Assembly (NCBI RefSeq): GCF_016863615.1
Contig: NZ_BOPF01000026.1
Location: forward strand, 62,001-126,000
DNA from: Virgisporangium aliadipatigenens
Lineage (GTDB): Bacteria > Actinomycetota > Actinomycetes > Mycobacteriales > Micromonosporaceae
Direction of reading: 5' to 3'
Length of the DNA stretch: 64,000 nt
The translations under genes were made by a program, and so were the position numbers. The notes under the pieces were generated by a model. It worked only from the letters and a program-made list of their open reading frames with translations, was not told the DNA's origin and did not search any database. Within the stretch, counting starts at the first letter, position 1, and each line of letters begins with the position of its first letter. Positions 25,517 through 34,622 of the stretch are shown here, in pieces.

Positions 25517-26332
25517 TTAGAGGTTGATAGCGAGCAGGCGTTGCGTGCCGTGGAGCGAGTCGAGGTAGTCGACCGCGCGGTGCAGGTAGGTGACCCGGTC
25601 GGCGAAGGTGTCGCTGTTCGGGGCGATGCTGGTGCCGTCGTCGGTGAGGACCGCATCGGCGGTGACCGCGCTCGCGGCGCGGTATTGCCGGTATGCGTGG
25701 GCGCTGGTTTGCAGCACTTCGAGTTCGTCGATGTCGAGCTGTCCAGCGGGCGGTGACACGGCGTTGTGCATCCGCATGGCCAGGACACGGGGTTGACGCT
25801 CGAAGTCGGCCCGTGCGACGTGCAGCGGATAGCGGTGGGGGTCGGTGTGGTGGCGGTGCAGGAACTGCGGCCACGGGGTGGCCGCTCGGGTGCCGCGGGT
25901 GATGTGGTGCCAGCGCTGGTGGCGCAGGCCCGCACTCACGGCAGCGGAGTGGCGCATCCCGGCGAGGTCGAGCAGCCGCACGGGTCCGCCGGCGCAGTAC
26001 GTCGGGCGTCCTTGGCGGAGGCCGAACATTCGGCGGTGCTGCCACCGGTGCAGGGCCGGGGTGGCCCAGAATCGTGGCGTGAGGCGGCCGGTCACCGCGA
26101 GGTGGCGGTCGAGGTGTCCGCAGGCGAGCGCGTCGCTGGGGACCTCGTCCGGCACGGCGATGACCATCGTGCGGATCGTCGGCGTGATGATGTCGACGAC
26201 GGGGACGTCGCGGCTGTCGGTGGTGCCGACGTCGGAGGCGGTCTGGCTCACGGGCGTTCGGGTGGGAAGTGGGAGCAGGTCGGCGACGCGGCGGCCGAAG
26301 CGGCTCAGCGGCGTGCCCGACGGGTTCGGCAT
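25517..26332 (-). CDS. Hypothetical protein
   Basis: 271 residues; the ATG has GGAGG eight bases upstream. It is His/Arg-rich (CGHLDRHLAVTGRL, LRHQRWHHITRGTRAATPW, FLHRHHTDPHRYPLHV) with many Trp and no membrane segment. The C-terminal 80 residues are helical. The basic, His-rich makeup suggests nucleic-acid or metal binding, but I know no such family. It follows the CTGTCCA-rich spacer after the replication-relaxation gene. Confidence 0.5.
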   Translation of the reverse strand: MPNPSGTPLSRFGRRVADLLPLPTRTPVSQTASDVGTTDSRDVPVVDIITPTIRTMVIAVPDEVPSDALACGHLDRHLAVTGRLTPRFWATPALHRWQHRRMFGLRQGRPTYCAGGPVRLLDLAGMRHSAAVSAGLRHQRWHHITRGTRAATPWPQFLHRHHTDPHRYPLHVARADFERQPRVLAMRMHNAVSPPAGQLDIDELEVLQTSAHAYRQYRAASAVTADAVLTDDGTSIAPNSDTFADRVTYLHRAVDYLDSLHGTQRLLAINL

Positions 26333-26771
26333 CGGTGGGCCTCCAGAAGGGTTGTGCGGCGCGGTGGCCGGGCATGGTGGGACGACCCGCGCGTGGGCGT
26401 GGGTGCGTCGGGGATGGGGTTTGGTTCGGGGTGGTGGTGCGACCGTCGGGGTCGCCGCTGGACATCGGTGCCGACCGGCCGGTAGAGGGCGGTGGGCGTG
26501 CCGATTGCCGTGGTGCGGCGGAAGGGTCCGAGGGTGGGACCGACCTGGTGGTGCTGCTGCGTGTGCTGTGTGGAGCCGAAACCGTAGCGGCAGTCGCTGT
26601 CCAGGCCACCGGCCGTCGCGATCGCCTCAAACAGGGGTTGACCTGCGTGGACATCGGGCGCCCAGGGAATCTGCGCGTGTCCCGGGCTTCCGTGGACAGT
26701 GAGGCGTTCACTGTCCACGGAAGGCAGCGGCTGCCGGCGGTCGCGATCGGCGGCTGTCCAGCAGCGGCGGG
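26333..26771. repeat. Spacer with six TGTCCA/TGGACA sites
   Basis: 439 bases without a gene. Exact sites lie at 26459 (TGGACA), 26598, 26648 (TGGACA), 26693 (TGGACA), 26712 and 26755; the two middle ones are the arms of a perfect hairpin described separately. The same hexamer is clustered again at 34.9-35.1 and 36.2-36.8 kb. It lies between the replication-relaxation gene and the next gene downstream. Confidence 0.6.
26687..26723. repeat. Perfect 16-bp inverted repeat, 5-base loop
   Basis: CTTCCGTGGACAGTGA (26687-26702) is fully complementary to TCACTGTCCACGGAAG (26708-26723), with loop GGCGT. It lies 49 bases past the replication-relaxation stop, so it could be a terminator. However, its arms contain GTGGACAG/CTGTCCAC, the motif that recurs in the regulatory DNA at 34.9-36.8 kb, so it could also be a protein-binding or nick-site hairpin. 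Confidence 0.75.
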
Positions 26772-27644
26772 TTACGCGAAGTGTGTGATGTGGCCGCTGC
26801 CGGGCTGGCTGGGCAGCTCGAACAGGAACAGGCGCTTGCCGCGGCTGGCGCCGGCGAGGGCCCAGACCGGTCCGGCCGGGTTGCGGTTGTGTACGGCGGT
26901 CGCTACCGCCATCGGCAGCCGCGCGGCGGACAGCCGGTTCAGCAGGCTCGTTTCCCGGCGCGGGTCCGGTACCCACAGCAGGATCGGGAAGCGGGGGCCG
27001 CCGTCGGCGGCGAGGCGTTCGTAGGCGCCGAGCTTGCGCAGGACCCGGTCGATGTCCTCGGTGCCGCGGTCGTGTTCGAGGAACAGGCCGATGTGGGTGC
27101 TGCCCTCGCGCCAGATGCCGTGCCCGTCGGGGCGGATGTCCACGCGTGGGAGCCGGAACGCGGCAGTGGCGTGCTGTTCCGACCACCAGCGCAGCAGTTC
27201 TGCCCGGCCGCCGGAGGTGCGGGCGCGGGCGTGCAGGTCGGTGAAGAACGTATTCACGCCGAGGAGGTGTTCCAGGCGTGGGCTGCGCAGTATTCGGGCG
27301 CGGCGTTCGAGGTGGCTGCGCGGCGGTGCCGCGGCGGGGTTGTCAGGGTCGGTGTAGGCGTGCGGGTGCAGCAGTACGCCGAGGGTGCCGAGGGTGTAGC
27401 GGTAGGAGCCGCTGGTTTTCTCGGTGCGCGCGAACGTCCACCGCGAGACCGCGCCGATGCGGTGCAGGGTGGTGAGGCGCTTCTGCGCGGAGCGGGTCGA
27501 GGGGAACAGCGCGGTGGCGATCTGTTCGGTGGACAGGACGTAGTGCTCGGCCAGCCAGGACAGCAGCAGCAGATCCCGGCCGGTGAGCCGACGCAGATCG
27601 GCGAACGGATCGGAGGGACCGGAGGCAGGGATACGGGCGATCAC
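26772..27644 (-). CDS. Replication-relaxation family protein
   Basis: 290 residues. An N-terminal winged-helix region (DLLLLSWLAEHYVLSTEQIATALF then RLTTLHRIGAVSRWTF) is followed by a nuclease-like alpha/beta domain with DIRPDGHGIWREGSTHIGLFLEHDRGTE. This is the layout of the replication-relaxation proteins of actinobacterial and firmicute mobile elements, thought to act in replication start or plasmid copy control. It precedes the T4SS genes by position but is transcribed after them, separated by a perfect hairpin. Confidence 0.85.
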   Translation of the reverse strand: MIARIPASGPSDPFADLRRLTGRDLLLLSWLAEHYVLSTEQIATALFPSTRSAQKRLTTLHRIGAVSRWTFARTEKTSGSYRYTLGTLGVLLHPHAYTDPDNPAAAPPRSHLERRARILRSPRLEHLLGVNTFFTDLHARARTSGGRAELLRWWSEQHATAAFRLPRVDIRPDGHGIWREGSTHIGLFLEHDRGTEDIDRVLRKLGAYERLAADGGPRFPILLWVPDPRRETSLLNRLSAARLPMAVATAVHNRNPAGPVWALAGASRGKRLFLFELPSQPGSGHITHFA

Positions 27645-27676
27645 AGGGATGTGCTCCTAGGGAAAAGGGGTAGGGA

Positions 27677-27699
27677 GACTCCCTCCGAAGGAGGGAGTC
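27677..27699 (-). terminator. Perfect 10-bp stem, GAA loop
   Basis: GACTCCCTCC pairs with GGAGGGAGTC around GAA. It lies about 180 bases past the VirD4 stop and ahead of the replication-relaxation start, so it would end the long T4SS operon. Confidence 0.65.
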
Positions 27700-27877
27700 G
27701 CGGCACCACTCGATGCCGAAGCGACCCGCCCAGCGGCGCTGAGCAGGCAGAACGTGGATGAACGGCGCTGGGCGGGGTGGCCGCATCGGTGCCGCTGGGC
27801 GCACCCGGTAACGAACCCCCCAACGAACCGGGCAACGCACCGGCTCCACCGCGACAGAGGTCGATACCTCAGGCCGG

Positions 27878-30460
27878 CTAGGGTCCGGTGCCCTTCGGCC
27901 TACGAAGGCGGTCGCCGGAGCCGCGACTGCGGCGGCTGGCACCGTTGTGGCGGCCGTCGTCTTTCGGGTTTTCGGCAGGACCGGCCGGGTCGGCGTCGTT
28001 CGGCGCGGTCGGATCGAACCCATCCGCTTCGGCCGCGGCGAGAAACGCCTCCGTGCGCTCGGCGACGCGCTGGCGGATCTCCGCGGTGTGGCCGAGCACC
28101 GGCAGCGGCGGCCTGGTGCGCATCGTGAACGCCGCACTCTGCCGACCGCCGGCCACGAGCCGCGCCGCCGCGGTGTAGGCATCGAGATGGGTCAGGTCAT
28201 GCTCGTCCAGCTCGGGCACGGTGTGCCGGGCGAGGACCCGGGCATCTTCGGGCGCGACGGAGAAGAACACCTTGTTCCGCGCGTTCGCCGACGCCGCCGC
28301 GACCAGCTCGCGCGGGAACTGCGCCAGGTCCTGATGCGCCAGCGTCATCGACAGCCGGTACTTGCGGGCCTCGGCGAGCATCGTGTCCAAGCTACTGGCC
28401 AGGGTCAGGAAGTTCTGACATTCGTCGAGGAAGATGGAGCAGTCGCGGCGGCGTTCGACGGGGACGGCCGCGCGGGCGGAGGCGGCCTGCCATACCTGGG
28501 CCAGGATCATCGAGCCGAGCAGCCGCGACGTGTCCTCCCCGAGAGTGCCCTTCGGAATCCGCACCAGCAGGACACCACCGTTGAGGATTTTGCCCATGTC
28601 GAAGCTGGACGCCGGGTGGCGCATCGTCTTACGAACGAAGTCACGCAACAGGAACGCCCGCAACCGGGCCAGGACCGGGCCGATGACTTGGGCGCGGACG
28701 CCGTCGGACATCGAGTCGTACCAGACCCAGAAAGCGTTCAGATCGGGGTCGTCGAGGTCGGCGACCAGCCGGGCCCGGAACGCCCGGTCGGTCAGCAGCG
28801 CGGGAATCCCTTGCAGGGTCGCATTCGGATGGCGCAGCAGGGTCAGGCACGAAACGCGCATGACGTCGTCCATCCGTGGTCCCCACGCCTTGGCGAAGAT
28901 CGCACCGAAGATGCTCACGATGTTGTCCACGACGAGATCGGCGTCCTTGCCCTGCAACGGGTTGAGGGTCGGCGGGACCGGCTGGTCCGGGTCGAAGAGC
29001 ACGATCCGGTCGGCCACTTCGGCGGGGAGCCGGTCGAGGACGTCGAGGACGAGGTCGCCGTGCGGGTCCAGGACGACGGTGCCGCGGCCGGCTTTGATGT
29101 CGGCGATGATCAGGTTGGCGAGCAGCGTCGTCTTCCCGGAGCCGGTCTGGCCGACCATGTGCGTGTGGTAGCGCGCATCCGGCACCGCGAGGGCGACGGC
29201 GTGGCCGCCGATTTCCGCGTCGCCGAGCACCTTGTGTCCCCGCCCACCGGACGGGACCGCGACCGGGACCGGCATCGACCTGGCCCGTGCCCGGTCCAGG
29301 CCGGGCACGGCCAGGTCCTGCGGGAGCGCGGCGAAGCGGGCGAGTTCGCTGGTGTTGGTGAGGAACCCGGCGCCAAGACGCCGCCCGTCGAGGACGGCCT
29401 GTGGGTGGCGCATCCGGGGCCGGTGCCGCAGCTGGTTGCGGCCGTCGTAGACGGCGTAGGACGCCGCGACAGAATCGGCGACGTTGCGGACCCGCCCGAC
29501 CGCGCTGCCGGAGCGTCGCCCGTTCGTTTTGACGACGATGTAGCGGATCGCGGTCTGCCACAGCGGCTGCGCCGTCTTGTCCACGATCGCGCGGACGTCG
29601 CGGACGGTCTGCGGATCACGGCCCGCGGCCGGCGCTCGGGTGCCGGTCGGGCGGCTGGGGCCGGACAGGAACTCCAGGAGCAACCCGGCCGGGTTGAACG
29701 TCGGCACACCGGTCTTGCCGGCGCGTAGCCGCGCGGCGGCCTTACGCGCCCGCAGCGTTCGCCGCCGGCTCGCTGGCCGGGTGAGGATCTGCACGCACAG
29801 CCGTTCGTCGGCGTTCAGCTGGGAGCCGGCGGCGATCAGGGCGCGCAGCGGGTCGGCGGTGAAGTCGTCGGCGAACGGGAACCACTCGGCGTACGCCGGT
29901 ACCAGGTGCCCGCCAACGGCGGTCGAGTCCGGGGTGTACGCGATCGGTGGTGTGGCAGGGGTTGTGGTGGTTGCGGCGCCGGGCCAGGCGCCGCGGATCG
30001 CGGCTTCGAGGGCGCCGGCGGCGACGGTGCCGGGCACCCACACGGCGATCAGGAGCTGCCGGCCGGTCCAGGTGTACTGCCACACCACGTGCGGCACGCC
30101 GTAGAGCAGGCGCCGCCATCGGGAGCCGGCCAGCACGCCGGACAGGTTGCCCCACAGCTGTTGCGCCGCGCCGGGTTCGACCTGCGGCGGCGGGGCGATC
30201 GTCACCAGCCGGGCACCGGCGGCGTGATGGCGGTGCCGCCACGACGCGAGCACCTCGCGGCCGACCAGCACGCACATCGCCGCGGCGGCGACGACGGTCA
30301 ACAGCCACGGCCGGTCCCACACCCACAGCGCGGCGGTCACCGCCCACGAACCGTCCAACGACGGCGGCGCGATCGGCTCCGGCCTCGCCGGTGTAGAAGG
30401 CGAAGGCGGCGACGGTGGCGGTGTCGGCGCGGACGCAATGGCGATCCACAGGGTGTTCAT
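27878..30460 (-). CDS. virD4: VirD4/TraD-type coupling protein
   Basis: 860 residues. N-terminal helices (LLTVVAAAAMCVLVG) anchor it in the membrane. The ATPase domain has Walker A GQTGSGKTTLLANLI (about 436-450), TVVLDPHGDLVLDVLDRLP, Walker B-like DCSIFLDECQNFLTLASSLD and SMTLAHQDLAQFP (about 695-725). Coupling proteins bring relaxase-bound DNA to the T4SS channel. The tail (residues after about 800) is Arg/Lys-rich with Asp/Pro stretches. Start is ATG; 112 bases separate it from the virB4 stop, with an imperfect hairpin between. Confidence 0.92.
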   Translation of the reverse strand: MNTLWIAIASAPTPPPSPPSPSTPARPEPIAPPSLDGSWAVTAALWVWDRPWLLTVVAAAAMCVLVGREVLASWRHRHHAAGARLVTIAPPPQVEPGAAQQLWGNLSGVLAGSRWRRLLYGVPHVVWQYTWTGRQLLIAVWVPGTVAAGALEAAIRGAWPGAATTTTPATPPIAYTPDSTAVGGHLVPAYAEWFPFADDFTADPLRALIAAGSQLNADERLCVQILTRPASRRRTLRARKAAARLRAGKTGVPTFNPAGLLLEFLSGPSRPTGTRAPAAGRDPQTVRDVRAIVDKTAQPLWQTAIRYIVVKTNGRRSGSAVGRVRNVADSVAASYAVYDGRNQLRHRPRMRHPQAVLDGRRLGAGFLTNTSELARFAALPQDLAVPGLDRARARSMPVPVAVPSGGRGHKVLGDAEIGGHAVALAVPDARYHTHMVGQTGSGKTTLLANLIIADIKAGRGTVVLDPHGDLVLDVLDRLPAEVADRIVLFDPDQPVPPTLNPLQGKDADLVVDNIVSIFGAIFAKAWGPRMDDVMRVSCLTLLRHPNATLQGIPALLTDRAFRARLVADLDDPDLNAFWVWYDSMSDGVRAQVIGPVLARLRAFLLRDFVRKTMRHPASSFDMGKILNGGVLLVRIPKGTLGEDTSRLLGSMILAQVWQAASARAAVPVERRRDCSIFLDECQNFLTLASSLDTMLAEARKYRLSMTLAHQDLAQFPRELVAAASANARNKVFFSVAPEDARVLARHTVPELDEHDLTHLDAYTAAARLVAGGRQSAAFTMRTRPPLPVLGHTAEIRQRVAERTEAFLAAAEADGFDPTAPNDADPAGPAENPKDDGRHNGASRRSRGSGDRLRRPKGTGP

Positions 30461-30497
30461 AACGGATGTCCTCTACGCGGGTGCGGGCATGAGAAGA

Positions 30498-30534
30498 GGC
30501 GCCCCGCCCGAGCGTGCAGCTCGGATGGGACGCC
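30498..30534 (-). terminator. Imperfect stem-loop between virB4 and virD4
   Basis: GGCG and GCTCGG-type arms pair over about 13 of 16 positions around a GTGCA loop (GGCGCCCCGCCCGAGC against GCTCGGATGGGACGCC). It lies in the 112-base gap of the T4SS genes and may attenuate rather than stop transcription. Confidence 0.45.
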
Positions 30535-30572
30535 TTCGGGGTGAAGCAGCGAAAGTCGTTGCGGTGTAACGG

Positions 30573-32363
30573 TTACAGGTCTTCGTAGCCGTCGTCGTAG
30601 GTATCGGCCGGGGTTGTGTCGGCCAGGATGTGTTCGGCCGGTGAGGACACCGATTCGAACGCGGTCCGGGAGACGCCGCTGATCAGCAGGCCGTGTCCGC
30701 GGCGGGCGGACAGCAGCATCCGCCGTTCCCCGCTGGTGAGGCCGAACGCGTCGCCGACGGCGTCGATCGCCTGCGGCGCCTGGTGCAGCAGGATTTGGGT
30801 CGCGGCGTTGGACACCACGGACTGCCCCAGATCGGTGCTGAGCACGTCGGCGACGTCCTGGGTGACGACGGTCAGGCCGGTGTTGCGCTTGCGGCCGGCT
30901 TTGGCCAGCCGGGACAGGAACCGTGCGCCTTCGCCTGAGCGCATCAGCAGCCACGCCTCGTCGACGACGACGATCCGCCGCGGCGGTGGCCCACCGGCCG
31001 GTGGGGCATCCACGGTGCGCCAGATCGAGTCGAGCGCGAGGAGGGTGCCGACCGAGCGCAGCTCGTCGGGAAGCTGCCGCAGCGACCACACCACCAGGTG
31101 CCCTTGCGGGATCGAGGTCGTCGGCCCGTTGAACACCTCCGAAAAGGTGCCCGACACCCACGGCGCGAGCCGGGCCGACAGCAGCGGCCCCGCCGGGTCC
31201 GCATCTGCGGCAAGGACGGCGGCGAGGTCGGCCAGCAGCGGCGCGGCCCGGTGATGCGTCCCCGGGTCGGCGGTGATGCCGGCATCTTCGTACACCCGTA
31301 AGATCGCTCGGTCCAACGCCGATCGCTGCGCCGGTGGTGGGGTCTGCTCCAGCAGCACCGCGACCAGGGTGTGCAGGAACATGCCGCGTCGGGTGAGCGC
31401 CCCGGGTCGGGTGTCACCGACGGGAAGGTCGAGCGGGTTGAGTTTCACTCCGGCAGCGCCGAGGCGCACCACCGTTCCGCCGACGGCCTCCGCGAGGCGG
31501 ACGTATTCGTCCTCGGGGTCGATGATGCCGACCTGCACGGCCCAATAGAGCAGGCGAAGCGTTTCCAACTTCACGAAGTAGCTCTTCCCGGCGCCGGAGC
31601 GGGCCAGCACGATGGAGTTGTAGTTGTCCTGAGCGAACCGGTCCCACCACACCACCCCGTTCGACGCCGGGCTCAGACCGTAGAGGACCCCGCCGGTCTG
31701 TGATGGCTGGCCCGGCAGCGGCGCCGGCAGGTCCGGCGACGCCAGCGGAAACGCCGCCGCCAATGCCTGGGTGTCCATCGTGCGCAGCATCCGCAGCCCG
31801 TCATGCGCCAGCGGCAGGGTGGACGCCCACCCGGCCAGGTGCCGCCACGTCGCTGGCTGCACCTCCAGCAACGTCGACGCGGCGGCGGCCTTGACCTGAG
31901 CGCACGCCTGCACCAGCTTCGCCTCGCTGCGGGCGTGAACGGTCAGGTACACGCCGACGCGGAACAGGCGGGCCGCGCCCCGTGCGAGCCGCTCGGACAG
32001 GTCGGTGGCGTCCTCGGCCGCGGCGTCGACGTAGGGGTCGGACAGCTTCCCGCCTGTCGCGGCAGCGCGTCGGGAGGATTCCAGCTTCGCCCGCTGCTTG
32101 CGCAGCCGGTCCGCGGCGATCGGGGTCGGCACCGGCTCGATGTGGACCGCGACGTCGAGCCGGCCGCGCCAGGACAGCAGCGGCTCCAGCCAGGCCGGCC
32201 CGACCTCGCTCGGATAGCCGGTCACCACCAGCGTGGCCGCGAATCCGTCCCCGACGCGCACATACCGCGGGGTCACCTCCACCGAGGCGGGCGCCACCGT
32301 GTCGGCGAGTGTTCCTACCTGCACGACCGCGGCGCCGGCGTTCCGGCGGTTGCGGCCGATCAC
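30573..32363 (-). CDS. virB4: VirB4-type T4SS ATPase
   Basis: 596 residues. Walker A is VLARSGAGKSYFVKLETLRL (about 252-271), followed by VGIIDPEDEYVRLAEAVGG; Walker B is RRIVVVDEAWLLMRSGEGA (about 463-481), then KRNTGLTVVTQDVADVL. The N-terminal 230 residues are the VirB4 domain with no obvious membrane helix. VirB4 powers pilus biogenesis and substrate transfer. It starts at the ATG of an ATGA overlap with the PrgI-like gene. Confidence 0.93.
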   Translation of the reverse strand: MIGRNRRNAGAAVVQVGTLADTVAPASVEVTPRYVRVGDGFAATLVVTGYPSEVGPAWLEPLLSWRGRLDVAVHIEPVPTPIAADRLRKQRAKLESSRRAAATGGKLSDPYVDAAAEDATDLSERLARGAARLFRVGVYLTVHARSEAKLVQACAQVKAAAASTLLEVQPATWRHLAGWASTLPLAHDGLRMLRTMDTQALAAAFPLASPDLPAPLPGQPSQTGGVLYGLSPASNGVVWWDRFAQDNYNSIVLARSGAGKSYFVKLETLRLLYWAVQVGIIDPEDEYVRLAEAVGGTVVRLGAAGVKLNPLDLPVGDTRPGALTRRGMFLHTLVAVLLEQTPPPAQRSALDRAILRVYEDAGITADPGTHHRAAPLLADLAAVLAADADPAGPLLSARLAPWVSGTFSEVFNGPTTSIPQGHLVVWSLRQLPDELRSVGTLLALDSIWRTVDAPPAGGPPPRRIVVVDEAWLLMRSGEGARFLSRLAKAGRKRNTGLTVVTQDVADVLSTDLGQSVVSNAATQILLHQAPQAIDAVGDAFGLTSGERRMLLSARRGHGLLISGVSRTAFESVSSPAEHILADTTPADTYDDGYEDL

Positions 32364-33325
32364 GCCGACTCCTTGCGGCGCGGCCCGGGAGCACGGGTGA
32401 TCGTCGTGGCCGGGCCGGCGAGCCCGCCCGGCCGAGGCGGCCGGTACGGGTCAGCGGCGGCGGCGAGTGCCGCGGTGACCGCCGCCCCGTCCAGCGGCGC
32501 GGCGTCGACCCCGAGGCCGGACAACTGCCGCACCGTGTCCTCGGCCCGCCGCCGAGCCGCGTGGTCCTGCCGCTCGCCGGGCGCGGTGCGCGCCACGACG
32601 AGGACCTGGCGGCGCAGCGGATCGCGCCGGGTCGCCAGGTCCGCGAGGAACGCGGCGTGGTCGGCGCACGCCGCCGCCAACGCCGGGTGCACCAGCGCCG
32701 GTGCGCCCTCCGCGAGGGTGATGGCGTGCGCGGCCAGGTCCTGCGGCTGCGCCGACACGACCACCTGCGTCGGCCCCGATAGCGAGTTCAGCCAGGCGCC
32801 GAAACCGTCGATCAGCGCCGCCTTCTCCCCGTTTGTGCGCAGGGACAGGTTGACGGTGCTGGCCGCGACCACCGCCGCGGTCGTGGCGCCGAGGGTGATG
32901 TCGCCGTTGTCGGCGACTGCGTCCGCGGGCAGCCGAAGCGGCGCCGGCAACGGCACCCGCTTCGGCGTAGGGTCCTCGACCCAGTCGGGGACCTCGGCGG
33001 TGGACACGTCGGTGGCCGACAGCGCTTTCGGCCCGCGCGAGTGCCGCACCGCGTGGGTCAGCCACACGTCGAGGGCGAGGCCGTCGCGGCGGCCGACCGC
33101 CAGGCCGAAAGCTAGACCGCCGCCGATCACGCCGATGCCGATCAGGACCGGCAGCGGCACCAGCCGGTGCAGGCTCTGGTAGAGGCCGCAGAACGCGACC
33201 GCGGCGACCGCGACGATCGCGAGCTGGCGGAAGGTGAGGCCGTAGACGACCTTGTCGGGGGCGTCGACATCGGCCGACATCTTCGCCCTAACCGGCGCCT
33301 CCGAATCGTTGCGGGTGTTGTCCAT
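32360..33325 (-). CDS. PrgI/VirB3-like T4SS protein
   Basis: 321 residues. The N-terminal 80 residues are the PrgI-type module: KVVYGLTFRQLAIVAVAAVA, a second helix PVLIGIGVIGGGLAFGLAV, then RDGLALDVWLTHAVRH. VirB3/PrgI proteins work next to VirB4, as the gene order shows. The long soluble C-terminal part (SLRTNGEKAALIDGFGAWLN, then RRQVLVVARTAPGERQD) is the VirB4-adjacent domain seen in actinobacterial homologues. Its stop overlaps the virB4 start. Confidence 0.85.
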   Translation of the reverse strand: MDNTRNDSEAPVRAKMSADVDAPDKVVYGLTFRQLAIVAVAAVAFCGLYQSLHRLVPLPVLIGIGVIGGGLAFGLAVGRRDGLALDVWLTHAVRHSRGPKALSATDVSTAEVPDWVEDPTPKRVPLPAPLRLPADAVADNGDITLGATTAAVVAASTVNLSLRTNGEKAALIDGFGAWLNSLSGPTQVVVSAQPQDLAAHAITLAEGAPALVHPALAAACADHAAFLADLATRRDPLRRQVLVVARTAPGERQDHAARRRAEDTVRQLSGLGVDAAPLDGAAVTAALAAAADPYRPPRPGGLAGPATTITRAPGPRRKESA

Positions 33326-33327
33326 GG

Positions 33328-34239
33328 CTATTTTCCTCCGCGGAGAGTCGCCGGGATACCGATCACACGGGCGCCCTGCTGCACGACCGTGGTGCGCAGA
33401 ACGGCGGTCACGAGGTTGTGCGGTGGTGCGCCACGCACGAGGTACTGCTTCACCAGCTTCGGGACCTTGACCGTGGCGTAGAGCAGCACGATCACCACCA
33501 TCAGATTCGCTGTCTGCAACGGATCACCGCCGATGGACAGAAACGGCAACATGGCGGCCGGGTCGAGCAGCAGCCACGCCCCGGCCTGGAGACAGAACGC
33601 CTGCACCATCGGCGTGAGGAGGCAGCCACCGATCGACTGCCACCACAACACGGCGACCCGCTCCGTCTGCGGAAGGCCGTAACACGCCAACGCGAACGGG
33701 CCGAGCATCGCCAACACCAGCAGCACCGCGACCCGGGTGATAAGCCCGAACACGGTCGAGGCCAACAACACCACGATGATGCCGATCAGGATCGCGGTCA
33801 GGACCGGCTGCGCCGGATTCTTCCCGGCCGCCTTTACCAGGCGGGCGATCGCCGCGACCGCCCCATCGCGGTCGAACTTTTCGCCGGCGATCGCCCGGAT
33901 GAACGCGTTCGCGACCTCGATGAGCTTGCCGACAAAAAGCGGCGAGAAGTGCGCCGCCACGAACCCGACGATCGCCCGCGGGATCAGGGCCTTCACCTCG
34001 TAGCGGGCCTTCTCATTGCCGCCCGCCGTCATCGTCAGAATCCCGGCGGTGAGGAACACCAGCACGTAGACGGTGTCCACGACCAGGACCGCTTTCGTGG
34101 TCAACGCCCGCAACTGCGGCAACGCGGTCACGTCAGGGGTCAGCAGCAGCCCGTTTTCGATGATCCGCAGGATCGCCAAAAACGCATCCAGGATCGTGTT
34201 GACAAGCCATTCGGCAATATCGGTCAGGAACGTGTCCAC
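33328..34239 (-). CDS. VirB6/TrbL-like polytopic membrane protein
   Basis: 303 residues with about six membrane helices (AVLVVDTVYVLVFLTAGILT, PVLTAILIGIIVVLLASTVF, VAVLLVLAMLGPFALACYGL and others). The helical pattern and place between pilin and PrgI genes match VirB6/TrbL, the channel-forming membrane subunit. It starts at a GTG sharing a base with the pilin stop. The C-terminus has PKLVKQYLVRGAPPHNLVTA. Confidence 0.85.
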   Translation of the reverse strand: MDTFLTDIAEWLVNTILDAFLAILRIIENGLLLTPDVTALPQLRALTTKAVLVVDTVYVLVFLTAGILTMTAGGNEKARYEVKALIPRAIVGFVAAHFSPLFVGKLIEVANAFIRAIAGEKFDRDGAVAAIARLVKAAGKNPAQPVLTAILIGIIVVLLASTVFGLITRVAVLLVLAMLGPFALACYGLPQTERVAVLWWQSIGGCLLTPMVQAFCLQAGAWLLLDPAAMLPFLSIGGDPLQTANLMVVIVLLYATVKVPKLVKQYLVRGAPPHNLVTAVLRTTVVQQGARVIGIPATLRGGK

Positions 34240-34622
34240 TACGGCGTCCCGACAATGCCCTGGATGATCGACAACAGGACCGGGGCGAGGACGGCGAGGC
34301 CGTAGCCGATCAGCGCGTTCTTCAACGCCGATTTCGCGTTATCGACCTGCGACGGGTCACCACCGGCGGTCGCCCAGTACACCCCGGCCAAGACGAGGAA
34401 GAGGGTGGCGACCGCCGCGAGGATCCCCATGATCCAGGTGCGGAGGTTGTTCACGACCGTCGGCAGGTCGTTGGCCGCGAGGTACATCGGGCCGGTGCTG
34501 TCGGCGAACGCCGCCGTCGGCACCGACAGCAACAGGACAACAACGCCGACATGAGCACCGAGGCGAAAAAGCCGACGAAAAAGCGGTTTTAGGGCGCGCG
34601 GAAGCGCAGAAGGGCCGGGCAT
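34239..34622 (-). CDS. VirB2/TrbC-like pilin
   Basis: 127 residues. A signal peptide (RLGAHVGVVVLLLSVPTAAFADS, probable cut after Ala-Phe-Ala) is followed by two membrane helices (WIMGILAAVATLFLVLAGVY and LIGYGLAVLAPVLLSIIQGI) separated by ATAGGDPSQVDNAKSALKN, which is the VirB2/TrbC pattern. First gene of the T4SS operon; its promoter must lie in 34623-35112. Confidence 0.88.
   Translation of the reverse strand: MPGPSALPRALKPLFRRLFRLGAHVGVVVLLLSVPTAAFADSTGPMYLAANDLPTVVNNLRTWIMGILAAVATLFLVLAGVYWATAGGDPSQVDNAKSALKNALIGYGLAVLAPVLLSIIQGIVGTP

Noticed and set aside
27947-29728. 593-residue plus-strand frame antisense to virD4
   Set aside because: The opposite strand encodes a clear coupling protein with Walker motifs; the frame is a GC-skew artefact.
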